Positions 53,791-64,000 are shown, counted from the first letter of the stretch. The stretch: 64,000 nt of DNA from Hippopus hippopus (GCA_946811185.2 OX328107.1:41654360-41718359), one strand, 5' to 3'. Made by a program: numbers and translations. Notes: generated from the letters alone by a model not told the origin.

Positions 53791-55676
53791 ATGAACTTAT
53801 TACATTACCTGAGATCATTTGGGACTTTCACAAGGTATAAAATTTCCAAAGAAGTGTCAATTGAAGATCAGCTAATAAGGTTAGGGTTAGAGGTGCACTT
53901 GATGACCTTTGACCTCTATAACTTCCAAAAGCCCCACTCGCCAGGTGGCAGACTTTCAGAATTTGCTCAGGAGACCTTGGGGCTCAAGAAAATCATAGTC
54001 CCGAAAATTCCTCGGGGGGGGGGGAGCAAACACCCTGCTGGCTCATAGTCTAATTATCTTTTAAGCTATTTGAAATTTAAATCCCAAAATTTGAGTCACA
54101 TTGAATTTGTCGTCTAAACGTGTTCAGTTAGGACAAGTCTAGAATACATGGATCCGTGCCGATAAGATAAACTGACTTCCTTGGTTACTGTTGCTATAGG
54201 CTCCCAAACAAACGCGGTATAAATTATACAGTATAGATAGACTACTTAAATTTTGCTGTCATGACTTTTCCTCTCAATAAATCCATAGAAAGAAAGTCCC
54301 AATCTTATTAGTCTGCAGCTGGTGAATTCTCGGTATGAAATTTAGAGAAATGATTGGTCTAATTTACACAAGGACATACACATAAAATGCAAATTTCGGG
54401 GGCTACGGACAACGAAATACTTGATTAACAAAGTTTTGGACTTCAATGAGAAGGAATGAAACACCTCATAAACTTCATTTCTGCCATAGAATAATAGAAT
54501 TAAAAAGCTTTTTGTTTAGTTTATGCTATTACAGTTGTCTGAACATCTTATTCGATAATTGTTTACTCTGAATTTCAAGCATTTCGAAATACTTATACAC
54601 TGATTCAATAGAGCGCTGTAAGTCTAAAAGAGTTTCTTTTTTTAAGTTAAGGGGTAAATGGTTGTTTGCTGGCCATGATATACGTCAAGTGTGCTACCAA
54701 TTAACAATCTTGTTAATATCATTGTCGGTAGGTGATTGATTGTTTTATTTTATGATATACTGTAGAGAAAGGGTGGTCAACTGGATTAGAGCGGCTATCT
54801 AATTTGCAATCAAACACACATCCTAGCAATTGACAGTATACCGACACACTCTTAGATGTTCTAATCCGGTTCAAAATTGCATAGTCAAATTTTGATTTAA
54901 TCAAAATATTTGAATTTGGAGCTGAACTTCTTACCCAGTACTGAACAGAACTTACATGTAGATGCTGCATAATTAAAATGTACAAAATGTACAAGAATGT
55001 ACTTAAAAATTTTGTGTTCAACACTGATTTGGTAAGAATTTATATTTAAGTCACAAATAAGTTAAATCCATGATTAAACTATGTTATTCGCAATATGATC
55101 TGTATCTAAACAATAAGAATATTCTTCACTCACCACGTGTGAAGGTTAATGTGGAAATGAAACTGGTGAAAATAACTTTTTTAATAGGATGTGCAGAGGA
55201 TATTTACATGTAACAAGGTTAGATGTTTAAGTGAACACACTCTCTTTTTATTAGTATTTCATATATTTTTTACCTTTTTCCCCACCGTAGTGTTAAACAT
55301 TTTACCTATCTTTCCAAGCACGACCTAGCCTTGATTAATCCATTGTGTAATGTAGCGTTGATCAAAACTCTTTTTACAGGTCCCATCGTCAGTCATTATT
55401 ATAACGCAAAATTTTAGCACTGCATTATATCTCACGTCAGCGATATACGTTCGAAAATCACATTTTAACCCCCCCCCTTTTTTTATTACGAACGTTTTAA
55501 ACAAAATAATCAGAAACTATCACACCTCTACAATGTAAACAGTCGCTAAGTTGGGAGCCGAAATAGTGGACAGCAATACCGCGCACCGGGCAAAATAAAT
55601 GCGATAATCTGATTGGTCAAATATCGATTTCCACGGATCCATGTATCCTGTCGGCTGGTAAGAGTTCAGCTTGTAC

Positions 55677-55678
<2 letters not shown>
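53791..55678. other. Intergenic, no gene seen
   Basis: Contains an 11-G run near 54015, a family A arm fragment (54061-54146), and ORFs at 53791-54048 (+) and 54719-55024 (-) with no recognisable domains. Confidence 0.35.

Positions 55679-55714
<36 letters not shown>
55679..55714. repeat. (AG)n microsatellite
   Basis: About 17 AG units in a row. Confidence 0.95.
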
Positions 55715-55717
<3 letters not shown>

Positions 55718-55790
55718 CTCCAACCCAGGAGATACTGCATTAATTCAAAAATCCTTTGCTTTCAGTCCAGTCATACTTTTTAGTCCATAG

Positions 55791-56014
55791 TTTAACTCTT
55801 TACTAGACGACAAAAATTTAGACTCATCAAAATTGAAAGTATGTACAGACGATAAATTTAATGGGGCTCAGGTAATAGTATTTGTCTATAAAGAGTGGAA
55901 AACGTTTTGGGAAAAGGAGAATTGTTGATCACCAGCATTTTCTTCTTTTCACCACAATGTTTTCAGAAGACCTTCTCAGGGTCGCTAAAACGCGTGATTG
56001 TGTGAAATTGGTCA
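55791..56014 (-). mobile_element. Family A MITE
   Basis: TTTAACTCTTTACTAGACGA start; hairpin decayed; it lies beside the B2 end of the Ngaro-like element. Confidence 0.65.
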
Positions 56015-56276
56015 ATGCTGGCTCTGATACATGTACACGTAATCATTTAGACTTCTTGCAAACTAGTGTTCCCTTGCAAACTCACACTCCTCTTACAATC
56101 AATACAACACTGACATATTTTTTGGTATAACAGTTGGAACCGTTGACCGACTGTCGACCGTTTAATATACCGTTTTTTACAACCACATCACATAACATAA
56201 CAATGAAATACAGCGTACTAACGCGATGGTTTCTTCTAAATACACCATGGCAAACACCATGAACAGTGTACCAACA

Positions 56277-56455
56277 TCCTGGTACTATGAAACGCAATAT
56301 GGCAAGCGCCATGACGAGGACTAACACCTCGCCAGCAATTCTAAAGGCAGCCACGCCTTGACCCTAGACATTGTGGTACTCTAAAACACAATATGGCAAG
56401 CGCCATGACGAGGACTAACACCTCGCCAGCAATTCTAAAGGCAGCCACGCCTGAC
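56277..56455. repeat. 89-bp tandem duplication within B2
   Basis: GGTACTATGAAACGCAATAT at 56281 and GGTACTCTAAAACACAATAT at 56370 each begin the same segment (ATGACGAGGACTAACACC, GCAGCCACGCCT). Confidence 0.75.
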
Positions 56456-56866
56456 TCACGACGCTCTGAGCGCCTAACACCGTACTTTGTGTCGAATTAT
56501 AAACATAACATGGTACATGAACTACACAACGAAATAGAAATGTACGTGTAGTCCCAGTCGGTTCCAACTCCGAACTGAAGAACCCGCGCACGAGCGTTAT
56601 ACTCGTGCCCTACACAAACGCCTCCTATCAGAGCTTAGACTATTACAAGGGAAATTAATTTTCGTCTAATTCGATTCCTCAAATGCCGAAAATAGCATTT
56701 CCCTTGCAAACTCACACTCCTCTTACAATCAATACAACACTGACATATTGACTATTTGTACGCACCTGCGTATGTGCGTACATGGCAGCTACGCCACTGC
56801 CAGCAGACAATAAATCACGCTTTATCTCTTGAGCAACCCGCTCTGTATTTGATCTTGCTCGTATTA

Positions 56867-56966
56867 AAAAAAATCGTCTGTAAATCTATTTTTATCATAC
56901 TCAAAATTATAAATAGAATACTCATCTTCTATGTCTATTTTAGGAAAATCAGTGGGATTCCCCATA
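56867..56966 (-). pseudogene. Start of second ORF of the Ngaro-like element, truncated
   Basis: Beginning just after the gag stop in another frame, the complement reads MGNPTDFPKIDIEDEYSIYN, then FEYDKNRF and a stop. This looks like the opening of the element's polymerase ORF; the rest has been lost by deletion. Confidence 0.45.
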
Positions 56967-56975
56967 TCTAATCCA

Positions 56976-57689
56976 TTACATCTTTGGTTGCTCTTGCTGT
57001 GCGAAGGCCCTGGTGTAGGGACAGTTCTTTCGCATGTGACCAGTCTCTCCGCAGGAGAAACAAGCTCCGTACATTGCTTTTGTGCCTCCCGAGACTGGAA
57101 AAGGACGAAAGGACGGCTGCTGATGCACTGGCTGAGTCTGAAATTGTCCAGAAGCTCCGGATGGAAAAGTACGATGATCGCAAGGGAAAGTAGCAGTAGG
57201 CTTCGACTTCTTAGTTTTCTGAGACTTCTTCCTCTTAAGAGCTCGGGATTCGGCTCGGTTGATCCTTGATTCGTCCTCCGAATCGCTAGCGACGGGATTA
57301 AGCTCATACTGACGCACCGTTTCCCATCCCGCTTCTGACGTGTCAGCAATGCGGACATGTTTATTCCTTTTCTTCAAACTTTCACAAGCCTCCTTCAAAA
57401 TTTCATCCACGTAGTCAGTTTTACAATTGTCAAGTGCCCACAAAGCTTGCTTCAAATTGTCCAACAAAGAAGCGTTGAATTCATACTGAATCTTATTCCC
57501 TTCATATCGCCACTTTAGCTCTTGTTCTTTCTTAAACCGCTTAACGTCTGCTTTTACCGACAAACAATCTCCTCTCAATTCCTCTTTGAAAGAATGTAAT
57601 TCGCGTCTCTGTTCACGAACTTGTGCCAAAAGCGTTCTTATGTCACTGTTCAACTCACTATTCAGTGAAACACCTTCTTCCAAACTCAT
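56976..57689 (-). CDS. Gag-like protein with CCHC zinc knuckle (DIRS/Ngaro type)
   Basis: 237 residues from the ATG at 57689 (MSLEEGVSLN); the longer open frame upstream runs into the A1 repeat and is not needed. Seen in order: charged, probably coiled-coil segment (about 15-65); conserved-looking HVRIADTSEAGWETVRQYEL; acidic ASDSEDESRINRAESRALKR; a Lys-rich basic stretch; a Pro/Gln linker; and a CCHC knuckle CFSCGETGHMRKNC (C-x2-C-x4-H-x4-C) near the C-terminus. The DTSEAGW...SDSEDE...AESRAL pattern is familiar from DIRS/Ngaro-type retroelement gags of marine invertebrates. It would bind element RNA. No frameshift is seen. Confidence 0.75.
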   Translation of the reverse strand: MSLEEGVSLNSELNSDIRTLLAQVREQRRELHSFKEELRGDCLSVKADVKRFKKEQELKWRYEGNKIQYEFNASLLDNLKQALWALDNCKTDYVDEILKEACESLKKRNKHVRIADTSEAGWETVRQYELNPVASDSEDESRINRAESRALKRKKSQKTKKSKPTATFPCDHRTFPSGASGQFQTQPVHQQPSFRPFPVSGGTKAMYGACFSCGETGHMRKNCPYTRAFAQQEQPKM

Positions 57690-57947
57690 AATTTGATAAA
57701 GAGTAAGAAATGAAAAAATGTACACGTGGCAGAAATTGAAAAAATTGAAACGAAATAGAAATGTACGTGTAGTCCCAGTCGGTTCCAACTCTGAACTGAA
57801 GAACAAGCGCACGAGCGTTATACTCATGCGCTATCGGAGCTTAGACTATTACAAGGGAAATTAATTTTCGTCTAATTCGATTCCTCAAACGCCGAAAATA
57901 ACATTTTACTTCAGTTAAGATTATCTCTCTTTGAGCTCTCTTGTGCA

Positions 57948-58214
57948 TATGGTTTTCAACATCCGAACAGGGGCATTCGGACAGTTGCGTAAAGTGTCGT
58001 CTCGGATCAGCCTGCGCAGTCCGCGCAGACTAATCCGAGACGGCACTTTACGACTACATTAGATTTTGTGCTACAGTAGACTTGCGCAAAACAGAAAATT
58101 ACATAAAAACGGAAAGTGTCGTTTCGGATTTGCCTGCGCGGACTGCGCAGGTTGATCCGAGACGACACTTTACACAAATGTCTGAATGTCCCTTTTCGCG
58201 TGTTGCAGGCCATA
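57948..58214. mobile_element. Family C GC-palindrome element
   Basis: Same layout: GGGGCATTCGGACAGTTGCG, two palindromic blocks, CCCTTTTCGCGTGTTGCAGG end. It adjoins the A1 repeat of the Ngaro-like element. Confidence 0.75.
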
Positions 58215-58323
58215 TTATATCTTATTTCTATTTGTCGAACTCTTCAAGGTAAAGGCGCATTTAGACCTACTACCGGGACCATGCTTAAACAAAAAGTCGT
58301 ATCAGACATGAACTACAATCAAC

Positions 58324-58997
58324 TATGGTGGCATATCTCTGCCGCGAGATACGAGATAGCTATTGCGATAATTTAAGAGAATTATCGTGATAAAACAAAG
58401 TTTCCTGGAAATATTATCTAGATAATAAAAATTTTCACGATAAAAATATCGCGATAATTCTAACTGTTATCATGATTTTTTTTTTTCTTTCGTGCCCACA
58501 ACTGACATTCACGGTATCTATAATAAGATACGGTTTCGGAACATCTTCGTCTACAACGTTATGAATTTGCCTTTTCCCTGAATAGTTTAAAGTTGTTTGT
58601 AGGAGGCATTTCGAGTCGTGTTTGTGATTTTACAGACATCTGTTTATTTCGGGTCTTGTCAAAATTTACCAATCAAGCTACAAATGATAATAATTCGAAT
58701 TTCTACTTACTGCAATCTTGTAAAGTCAAAAACTACCGAGCTCATCCAAATGGTGAATTTTCTATTTATAGATATCGAGAAACGGATAGAACTACCACGA
58801 TAATTTTATCTCGAATGTAAGCTTCGTGCACCATGGAGAAATTTTGAGTTAAATTATTAAGTTTATCGTAATATTTTTTTTCAGGAAACTTTTCACTATC
58901 TCGATAAAATTTCCAGGAAACTTTAAGTTATCGCGATAGTTTTCTAAAATTATCATGATAGCTATCTCGTAGCTCGTGGCAGAAATATGCCACCATA
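58324..58997. mobile_element. TA-flanked element with about 50-bp inverted repeats
   Basis: TATGGTGGCATATCTCTGCC at the left and the complement of 58978-58997 (TATGGTGGCATATTTCTGCC) at the right. Homology continues through GAGATAGCTAT and GATAATTT. The interior is rich in TATCGCGATA-like palindromes. About 674 bp, non-coding. Confidence 0.7.
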
Positions 58998-59598
58998 ATG
59001 CACAGCCATCTGTACTAACGGATGCATATTTCTTTCCAGAGCAGTGTCTAAGAAATATATAAAGGCTTTCATTTCTCATTTTCATTTCCCGTTGTGGTAT
59101 AGTTAATGATTTGACTAAGTTACGAGCATCCTGTAGGTTCCAATAATATCGCGCTTTCTCGCAAGACTTGTTCATTTTTTTCAATGTATTCACAGGAGTG
59201 TTCAAGAAAGATTACTCTATTGGACGGGCGGTAATAAGTTTTGGTAAGAACGTACATGTAGAAACGAGATCATTCACGGAAGGAGCATTATCTTCCACTA
59301 GGTGGCATTTTTCAAATACATACCTATCTGATTTAGGCATTCTGGGTACAGAACAGGACTACTTTTCAAAATGGCGAATTTCGAAGTTAAATATAAAAAA
59401 AAAATCGCTATCTGGTACGAATGATCCAGCCATGGTTAGCTAGCGTACAAACTATGCACCGGTCATTTATAAACACAGTCCATATTAGCTCTGGAAATAG
59501 CCGATACATTTTTTGCTGATTAACTGTAAGGAAAAACCCTGCACAGACTCTGGTTTTCCTCAAATCAATATTTAGAAACTGTATACAAAGATTTGCAG

Positions 59599-60140
59599 CC
59601 TTACGAACATAAAAGTTCGCAACAAATACATAGCTGAAATACAAACCGCACCTGGCGGGATTTGACCAGTGCGAAAAAGATCCACGTTTATTGATGTTTA
59701 AAAGACCAACACCTTAACCCCTGAGCTAAAGAGAATTCTCCCCAACGCAGTTGTTAGGTATTGATTTTATACGGAATGAAGCTATGCAGTAAGGAAGGAG
59801 TGATCTCCCGTAACACATCCCGGCTTAAATGTCATCATTTTGATGACTGAAAGCCTTACTAGGCAGTAGTTCTTTTTTTTAGACAACAAATGGCTCAATG
59901 GCCAACCCCGGACGAGCCCCCATCTTACGAACATGAAAGTTCGCAACAAATACATAGCTGAAATGCAAACTACACCTGGCGCGATTCGAACCCGTGCGGA
60001 AAAGATCTTCGTTTAATGAGGTTTAAAAGACCAACAACTTAACCCTTTAGCTAAATAGAATTCTCCCCAACGACGTTGTTAGGTTTTGATTTCATACGGG
60101 ATGAAGCTATGCAGTAAGAAAGGAGTGATCTCCCGGAACA
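59599..60140 (-). mobile_element. Complete TRIM element with 4-bp target duplication
   Basis: Minus-strand order: 5' LTR (60140-59923, 218 bp), primer-binding site (59922-59905, 17/18 match to the tRNA-Pro site), about 107 bp of internal DNA including that site and ending in a purine-rich tract, 3' LTR (59815-59599, 217 bp). GCAG flanks both ends (59595-59598 and 60141-60144). LTR ends are TGTT...TAAGA/G. Both LTRs carry an A-box-like TAGCTMAGGGG or TAGCTAAAGGG and a B box (complement of 59982-59992, decayed at 59657-59667). The LTRs differ at many sites, so the insertion is not recent. No coding capacity. Confidence 0.82.
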
Positions 60141-60227
60141 GCAGTAAACAATGGCATTTAAAAAAAAAATATTTTTTTTGCTTTTGAAATAATCAAATTA
60201 TTAAGAAGTATGGAGCAAAAAGCAGGC

Positions 60228-60402
60228 TAGATTTTTCCACAGAAGTATTGTTTATAGTCATTTTCTCCATTGCTACTTTTTTAGCGGCAGAATTCTAATT
60301 AACGCACCGCGTACTAATATTTGTCCTGTACAGGATAGTACATGTAATGTGTCATAGCAGACAGGTTTATCTTCCAAGAATATGACATGCGCAGACAACG
60401 GC
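60228..60402. repeat. Dispersed repeat shared with 50040-50215
   Basis: Same direction and order of blocks as the first copy. It lies about 80 bp from the right flank of the TRIM element at 59599-60140. Confidence 0.65.
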
Positions 60403-61446
60403 AAGGACTTTTTGATATCGATCGGTTTAGTCAAGAATTGTTTTATCCTCACTTTTCAATGTATTAAGAATTGAAGATGAAAGAAGCTTTATTTTTCTCT
60501 ATATACAGGAAATTGTTGCACACAGGAAAGGCATTCATCACAAGACAAACATCATAGCAAATAAACTTTGATTTACAACAGCACCAAACAAAATGTGGAT
60601 ACAATCAGTGGCAATAAATATTTCATCACATTCCGAATCTCTGTTGACTTACATGTAGATACAATTAACAAGTGTGCGTTTCGGTGGGTTTCAAAACAAA
60701 GCTATCCTTATGAAACTTATGAAAACAAAGCAAAATAACTTTAACCTTGAAATATATATTTTCAGTTTAAAAACAATGTAATATAGTAAAAATCTGGCCG
60801 TTTAAGCGATCAGCATTTCCAAAAACGGTTTTTACATCAAGAGTAATGGCGACATCGCTGAAATTTAACGGAAATTTAACATCACCAGGTTTCAGAGAGC
60901 TACAACTTAAATTTCAAGTTGGGAACAATAATAGCATATCCGTGTAAACAGCTACAGTAACTGTGCTTTCTACCCGTATAGTTTTCCTTATAATTACATG
61001 ACGAGAAGCAGCGTAAATCATTCTTTAGCACGGTCAAAAGTCCATGTTCAATGGGAGTATATAATTTGATGAACTCGTACTTTTGGCCATTGACTGCCCC
61101 AAGCCGTAGTCAAATGGGTAAAGTCATGTAAACGCCATGAAAACTAGGATAAGGTGAACACGAGTATTGCTTTCTTTTGTCTTTCTTGCCACTCGCAACC
61201 AACACTTCAGCATTTCAGTTTCACAAAACAGAGACACCTAGCGTCTTTGATTAATATCTCGTCAAGCAGATTCTTCATATAAACGTATATTAAATGCAGT
61301 TGTGTATCTCTGGGCCTGCATGACATACAACAGTAGTGGATACTGAGTTTTAAACAACAAGAATAACACCCAAAATATGACAAAATCAGTTTTAGGCCAT
61401 GAATCAATCAAGAAGCTCAAGAATGAGCAATCTACATGTTTGTATA
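60403..61446. other. Intergenic, nothing recognised
   Basis: AT-rich, no repeat family or coding exon identified. Confidence 0.35.
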
Positions 61447-61625
61447 CCATTATCAAACGACAAACTTTTGGACTCATTCATATTTAAAGGACTAACAGAC
61501 GAAAAATAGAATGCAGCTTAAATGATGGATTGTAGCGGGAAAAAAAATGCCAGCATTTTCTCCTTTTCCCACAGTAAGTTCAGTTCTTTTCAGCAAGGTC
61601 GTTAAAACTCGAAATTGCTCGAAGA
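61447..61625 (-). mobile_element. Family A MITE, hairpin shortened
   Basis: CATTATCAAACGACAAACTT start; only AAATGCCAGCATTTTCTCC of the hairpin remains. Confidence 0.6.
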
Positions 61626-61910
61626 ACGGAGCTATTACAAAATACGTGTGACGATTTAAAATAGTAAAAGTGTGGAAGTAACAATATTTGTAAATGTTGT
61701 GATTTGATTGGTTTTCTGATATGTTTTTAATGGTTTTGTTTTATCAATAAACAGGACAGACAATGAGAGCACCTCATTTTCACGAAGCATTCAAGGATAC
61801 TATTGGAAAATGTTAAATATTTCATAACACGCGCACCGGAAGCACAAAGGACAAGATAAATAATGAAGTCCAGCAACAGGGTAACAAAGGATTACAAATG
61901 AACGGCATCC

Positions 61911-62152
61911 TGGGAAAGGGGCGCTTAGTGCATTTTCACAATGCATTAATTATACCAAGCAGGTCGTCGTATAATATGGGTCCATTTTGTCAAAACGTGA
62001 TTCAATCATGAAATAAAATGGTAATCTGACACAGAAATTTAGCCAATAGCAGAGAGATTCAATCCAGAGTCGCCTGGGCGGACTGCACAGGCTGACGTGA
62101 GTCGATAATTTTTACAGCTGGATTACGCCACCATTTCAAAGAGCACGACTCG
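61911..62152 (-). mobile_element. Family B element, diverged
   Basis: GGGAAAGGGGCGCTTAGTGC start; palindrome CGCCTGGGCGGACTGCACAG; AAGAGCACGACTCG end. Confidence 0.6.
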
Positions 62153-62315
62153 TGTACATTGTACTTTGGCTTGATTTGGACTATGTTGAATCAACAGAAA
62201 TCTTGATGGTAATGTGGGAGGCAATCATCTGTAACGTCTGAGTGATGGAGGTGTAGGTGACGCATTTTTCTTATCCAACATCTCGTTCAGCGCCATTGGC
62301 GAAAACAACGGCTCT

Positions 62316-62384
62316 TGCGGACATCACAGATCAAGATCAGACTAAACAGAACGTGTAGCCTGATCTTGGATCTACATCATCCGC
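62316..62384. repeat. Family D palindrome
   Basis: ACAGATCAAGATCAGACTAA and GCCTGATCTTGGATCTACAT. Confidence 0.6.
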
Positions 62385-62736
62385 CCGTTTAGTGGATCTT
62401 TTAAATAAAAGTCTTTCTGAGTCTCAGTAAATCGTATTTTCGGCCGTCGAAAAAGGTTGAGTTCATACATTTGACACTGACAGTGTGAACCATGTGAAGT
62501 GCACATTTTTATTTTTTCATGTGACAACAGTAGACTGTATCTTAAAGGTTGTTAGATATTCAGATAAGAGGCGGTTACTGCCTGCATGTAATTGCTTCTT
62601 CACCCACAATGTTCTAAAAACCAATAAAAAGTTGTTTTCCTGAAACGTTTCTCCCCTGTTTCATTTGTACGAGAAAGGTGAAAATCTAAATATGGTCTAA
62701 ATCGTACATGGATAGAAAGTGTATAGGCATTTACTT

Positions 62737-62972
62737 GTCAATGCAAAGAGCAAATAATTGTAGAACGTGTAAACAATTGGAAGAGGTTGTATTGGATTTC
62801 AACATGCTTAGAAATGGACATTTTAGATTTTAAGCGGTGAAGTTTATTTGATATGAATCATTTACATTATGGACAAAAAAAAAATCATTTTTGCTCCAAA
62901 TAGTAAGAGATAATAAACGGCGGTACTAAGGTTTGGTTGGACATTTCTATTTCATTTGCGTCTTTTGTAAAG
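62737..62972 (+). promoter_or_regulatory. 5' flank of second channel gene (duplicated promoter)
   Basis: 62737-62840 resembles 42035-42150, and 62908-62922 resembles the TATA-like block at 42401-42415. The interval between lacks the palindromic array and instead holds AT-rich unique sequence. Confidence 0.5.
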
Positions 62973-64000
62973 ATGAACCGGAACGTGTTTAAAATGTTGC
63001 TGTTAAGTTTTGTTATGTTTCTTGGACTTGGATTTGCAACGGGTAAAACTGATGCAGATGTCGACAGACTTGTACAGGATTTGAAGTCGAACTACAGTGT
63101 CTACGCTCGGCCACCCAGAAATCAATCACAGGTTTTAACAGTTAATGTGTCATACTCGCTATTTGCCATTAAGGAATTCGATGAAGTAAATGGTAAGTTT
63201 TCTGTGACCGGAAGTGTAGTAGTAGCATGGGAAGATGACAGACTGCAGTGGAGACCGGAAGAATATGGCGGCCTGGATCATATTCTTGTAAACAATGACG
63301 TTTTTTGGACACCGCCGCTCTATTTACAGAATTCGGTTGAAGAGACCGAGAAAATTGGAGAAAAACCATATTGGAAAGTAAGATTTCAATCACCTGGTTA
63401 AGCTATTTTCTACCCGGGGGCTTCTTTCTCAGCTGTATGCACCGCGAAAGTTTTCAACTTTCCTTGGGACGAACAGGTTTGTTTTTTAGCTTTTACTCTC
63501 ATCGGTTACCTTCAGGACGAAATCCAGCTGAAACCTTTCAGTAAAGAGTATCTAGACCCTCTTCAATATTTCTACGGTAATGGACTTTGGGAAGTTGAAA
63601 GGTCAAGTACATTCACTGCGGACTCTACCATTGTATTTGGTTTCTTTATGAGGAGAAAACCTTTACTAGCAGTAGTCAACATTATCTTACCTTTACTGTT
63701 AATGTCATTTTTAAACATAATGGTATTTCCGATACCGGCGGCAAGTGGTGAAAGAATATCTTTCTGTTTAACTGTGTTGTTAGCTATAGCTGTATTTCTT
63801 ACTCTCGTATCAGACAGTATGCCGAAGTCAGCCACATCTATTGCCTATCTAAGTTACTATTTGGTGGCGGCGTTATCCCTCAGTATACTCATTACAATCG
63901 GAACAATTTTGAACCTCAAGATTTATTTTAAAGACGACGACACAGATGTGCCACAATGGCTACAGAAATTTTTACGATGTTTATTATGTAGAAGCAGGCA
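62973..64000 (+). pseudogene. Second Cys-loop channel gene with one in-frame stop, cut by right edge
   Basis: Tandem paralogue of the channel at 42479. The ATG at 62973 starts MNRNVFKMLL with a signal peptide. The reading frame aligns without a frameshift through the Cys loop (CTAKVFNFPWDEQVC), TM1, TM2 (SGERISFCLTVLL) and TM3 into the cytoplasmic loop. Codon 143 (63399-63401) is TAA where the intact copy has TTC (Phe). After the stop the frame is open to the window end at 64000. As it stands the product would be a truncated secreted N-terminal half (142 residues). Alternatives: recent pseudogene, a polymorphic null allele, assembly error, or stop readthrough. The TM1-TM2 link has PAASGER in place of PAESGER. 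Confidence 0.85.

Larger units (their letters stand above)
56066..57903 (-). mobile_element. Ngaro-like (DIRS-order) retroelement deletion derivative with split direct repeats
   Basis: Minus-strand order: repeat A1 (57903-57751), gag ORF (57689-56976), start of a second ORF (to about 56870), B1 remnant (56756-56700), repeat A2 (56699-56537), B2 (56536-56066). A1 and A2 share GAAATAGAAATGTACGTG, GTCGGTTCCAACTC and the segment around GCGAGCGTTATACT. B1 and B2 share TTGCAAACTCACACTCC and CAATACAACACTGACATAT. A1-ORFs-B1-A2-B2 is the Ngaro/PAT split-direct-repeat plan. Reverse transcriptase and tyrosine recombinase are missing, apparently deleted between about 56870 and 56756. Confidence 0.7.

Noticed and set aside
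53791..54048. 85-codon ORF ending in a Gly-rich tail
   Set aside because: The Gly tail derives from an 11-G run; no homology or splice support.
56931..57269. Plus-strand ORFs of 112 and 69 codons
   Set aside because: Antisense to the gag ORF, with no recognisable content.
63399..63401. Stop-codon recoding as selenocysteine
   Set aside because: The codon is TAA, not TGA, and aligns with Phe in the intact copy.

Overview
The window is eukaryotic nuclear DNA, AT-rich, intron-bearing and crowded with short transposable elements. Several repeats point to a bivalve mollusc, probably a heterodont/imparidentian clam or mussel. These are 'pearl'-type tandem-repeat elements whose 3' ends read CTCTTGT, a tRNA-headed SINE with a conserved tail, GC-rich palindromic elements built on GCCTGCGCAG, and intronless Cys-loop receptor genes in tandem. 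This placement rests on repeat style and remembered families, not on a database search.

Layout. (1) 1-3274, minus strand: 5' end of the condensin II subunit gene NCAPH2. Three coding exons are readable, and the rest lies beyond the left edge. (2) About 6043-28295, plus strand: a complete gene for the ciliary protein pitchfork (PIFO/CIMAP3). It is assembled here from seven well-supported coding exons, one weaker one and a proposed 13-nt first exon, all in compatible splice phases (about 285 aa). Its introns hold an intact mariner transposon nested in two older elements, two pearl-type elements, and roughly two dozen copies of one hairpin MITE. (3) 28300-42180: intergenic mosaic. It contains a decayed Ty3/gypsy pol (minus strand), a 2.7-kb pearl-type element, a tandem miniature LTR element (TRIM) inserted in that element, SINEs and MITEs. 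(4) 42189-43981: an intronless pentameric ligand-gated channel gene, preceded by a ten-unit palindromic array. (5) 44000-62700: more mosaic. It contains a LINE 3' fragment, a Ngaro-like tyrosine-recombinase retroelement with gag and split direct repeats, and a second, complete TRIM with a 4-bp target duplication. (6) 62973-64000: a paralogue of the channel gene with one in-frame stop at codon 143, running off the right edge.

The commonest element (family A) is a 220-240 bp MITE with ends reading TTAACYCTTTACC, apparent TTAA target sites and a near-perfect hairpin of about 66 nt in the middle. More than 40 full or partial copies lie in this 64 kb. Most short ORFs in the window are translations of this element and are not genes.

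The most novel-looking items are the TRIM family whose LTRs carry tRNA-like A/B boxes, and the 22-bp-period palindrome array in front of only one of the two channel paralogues. The Ngaro-like deletion derivative and the single-nonsense channel paralogue come next.
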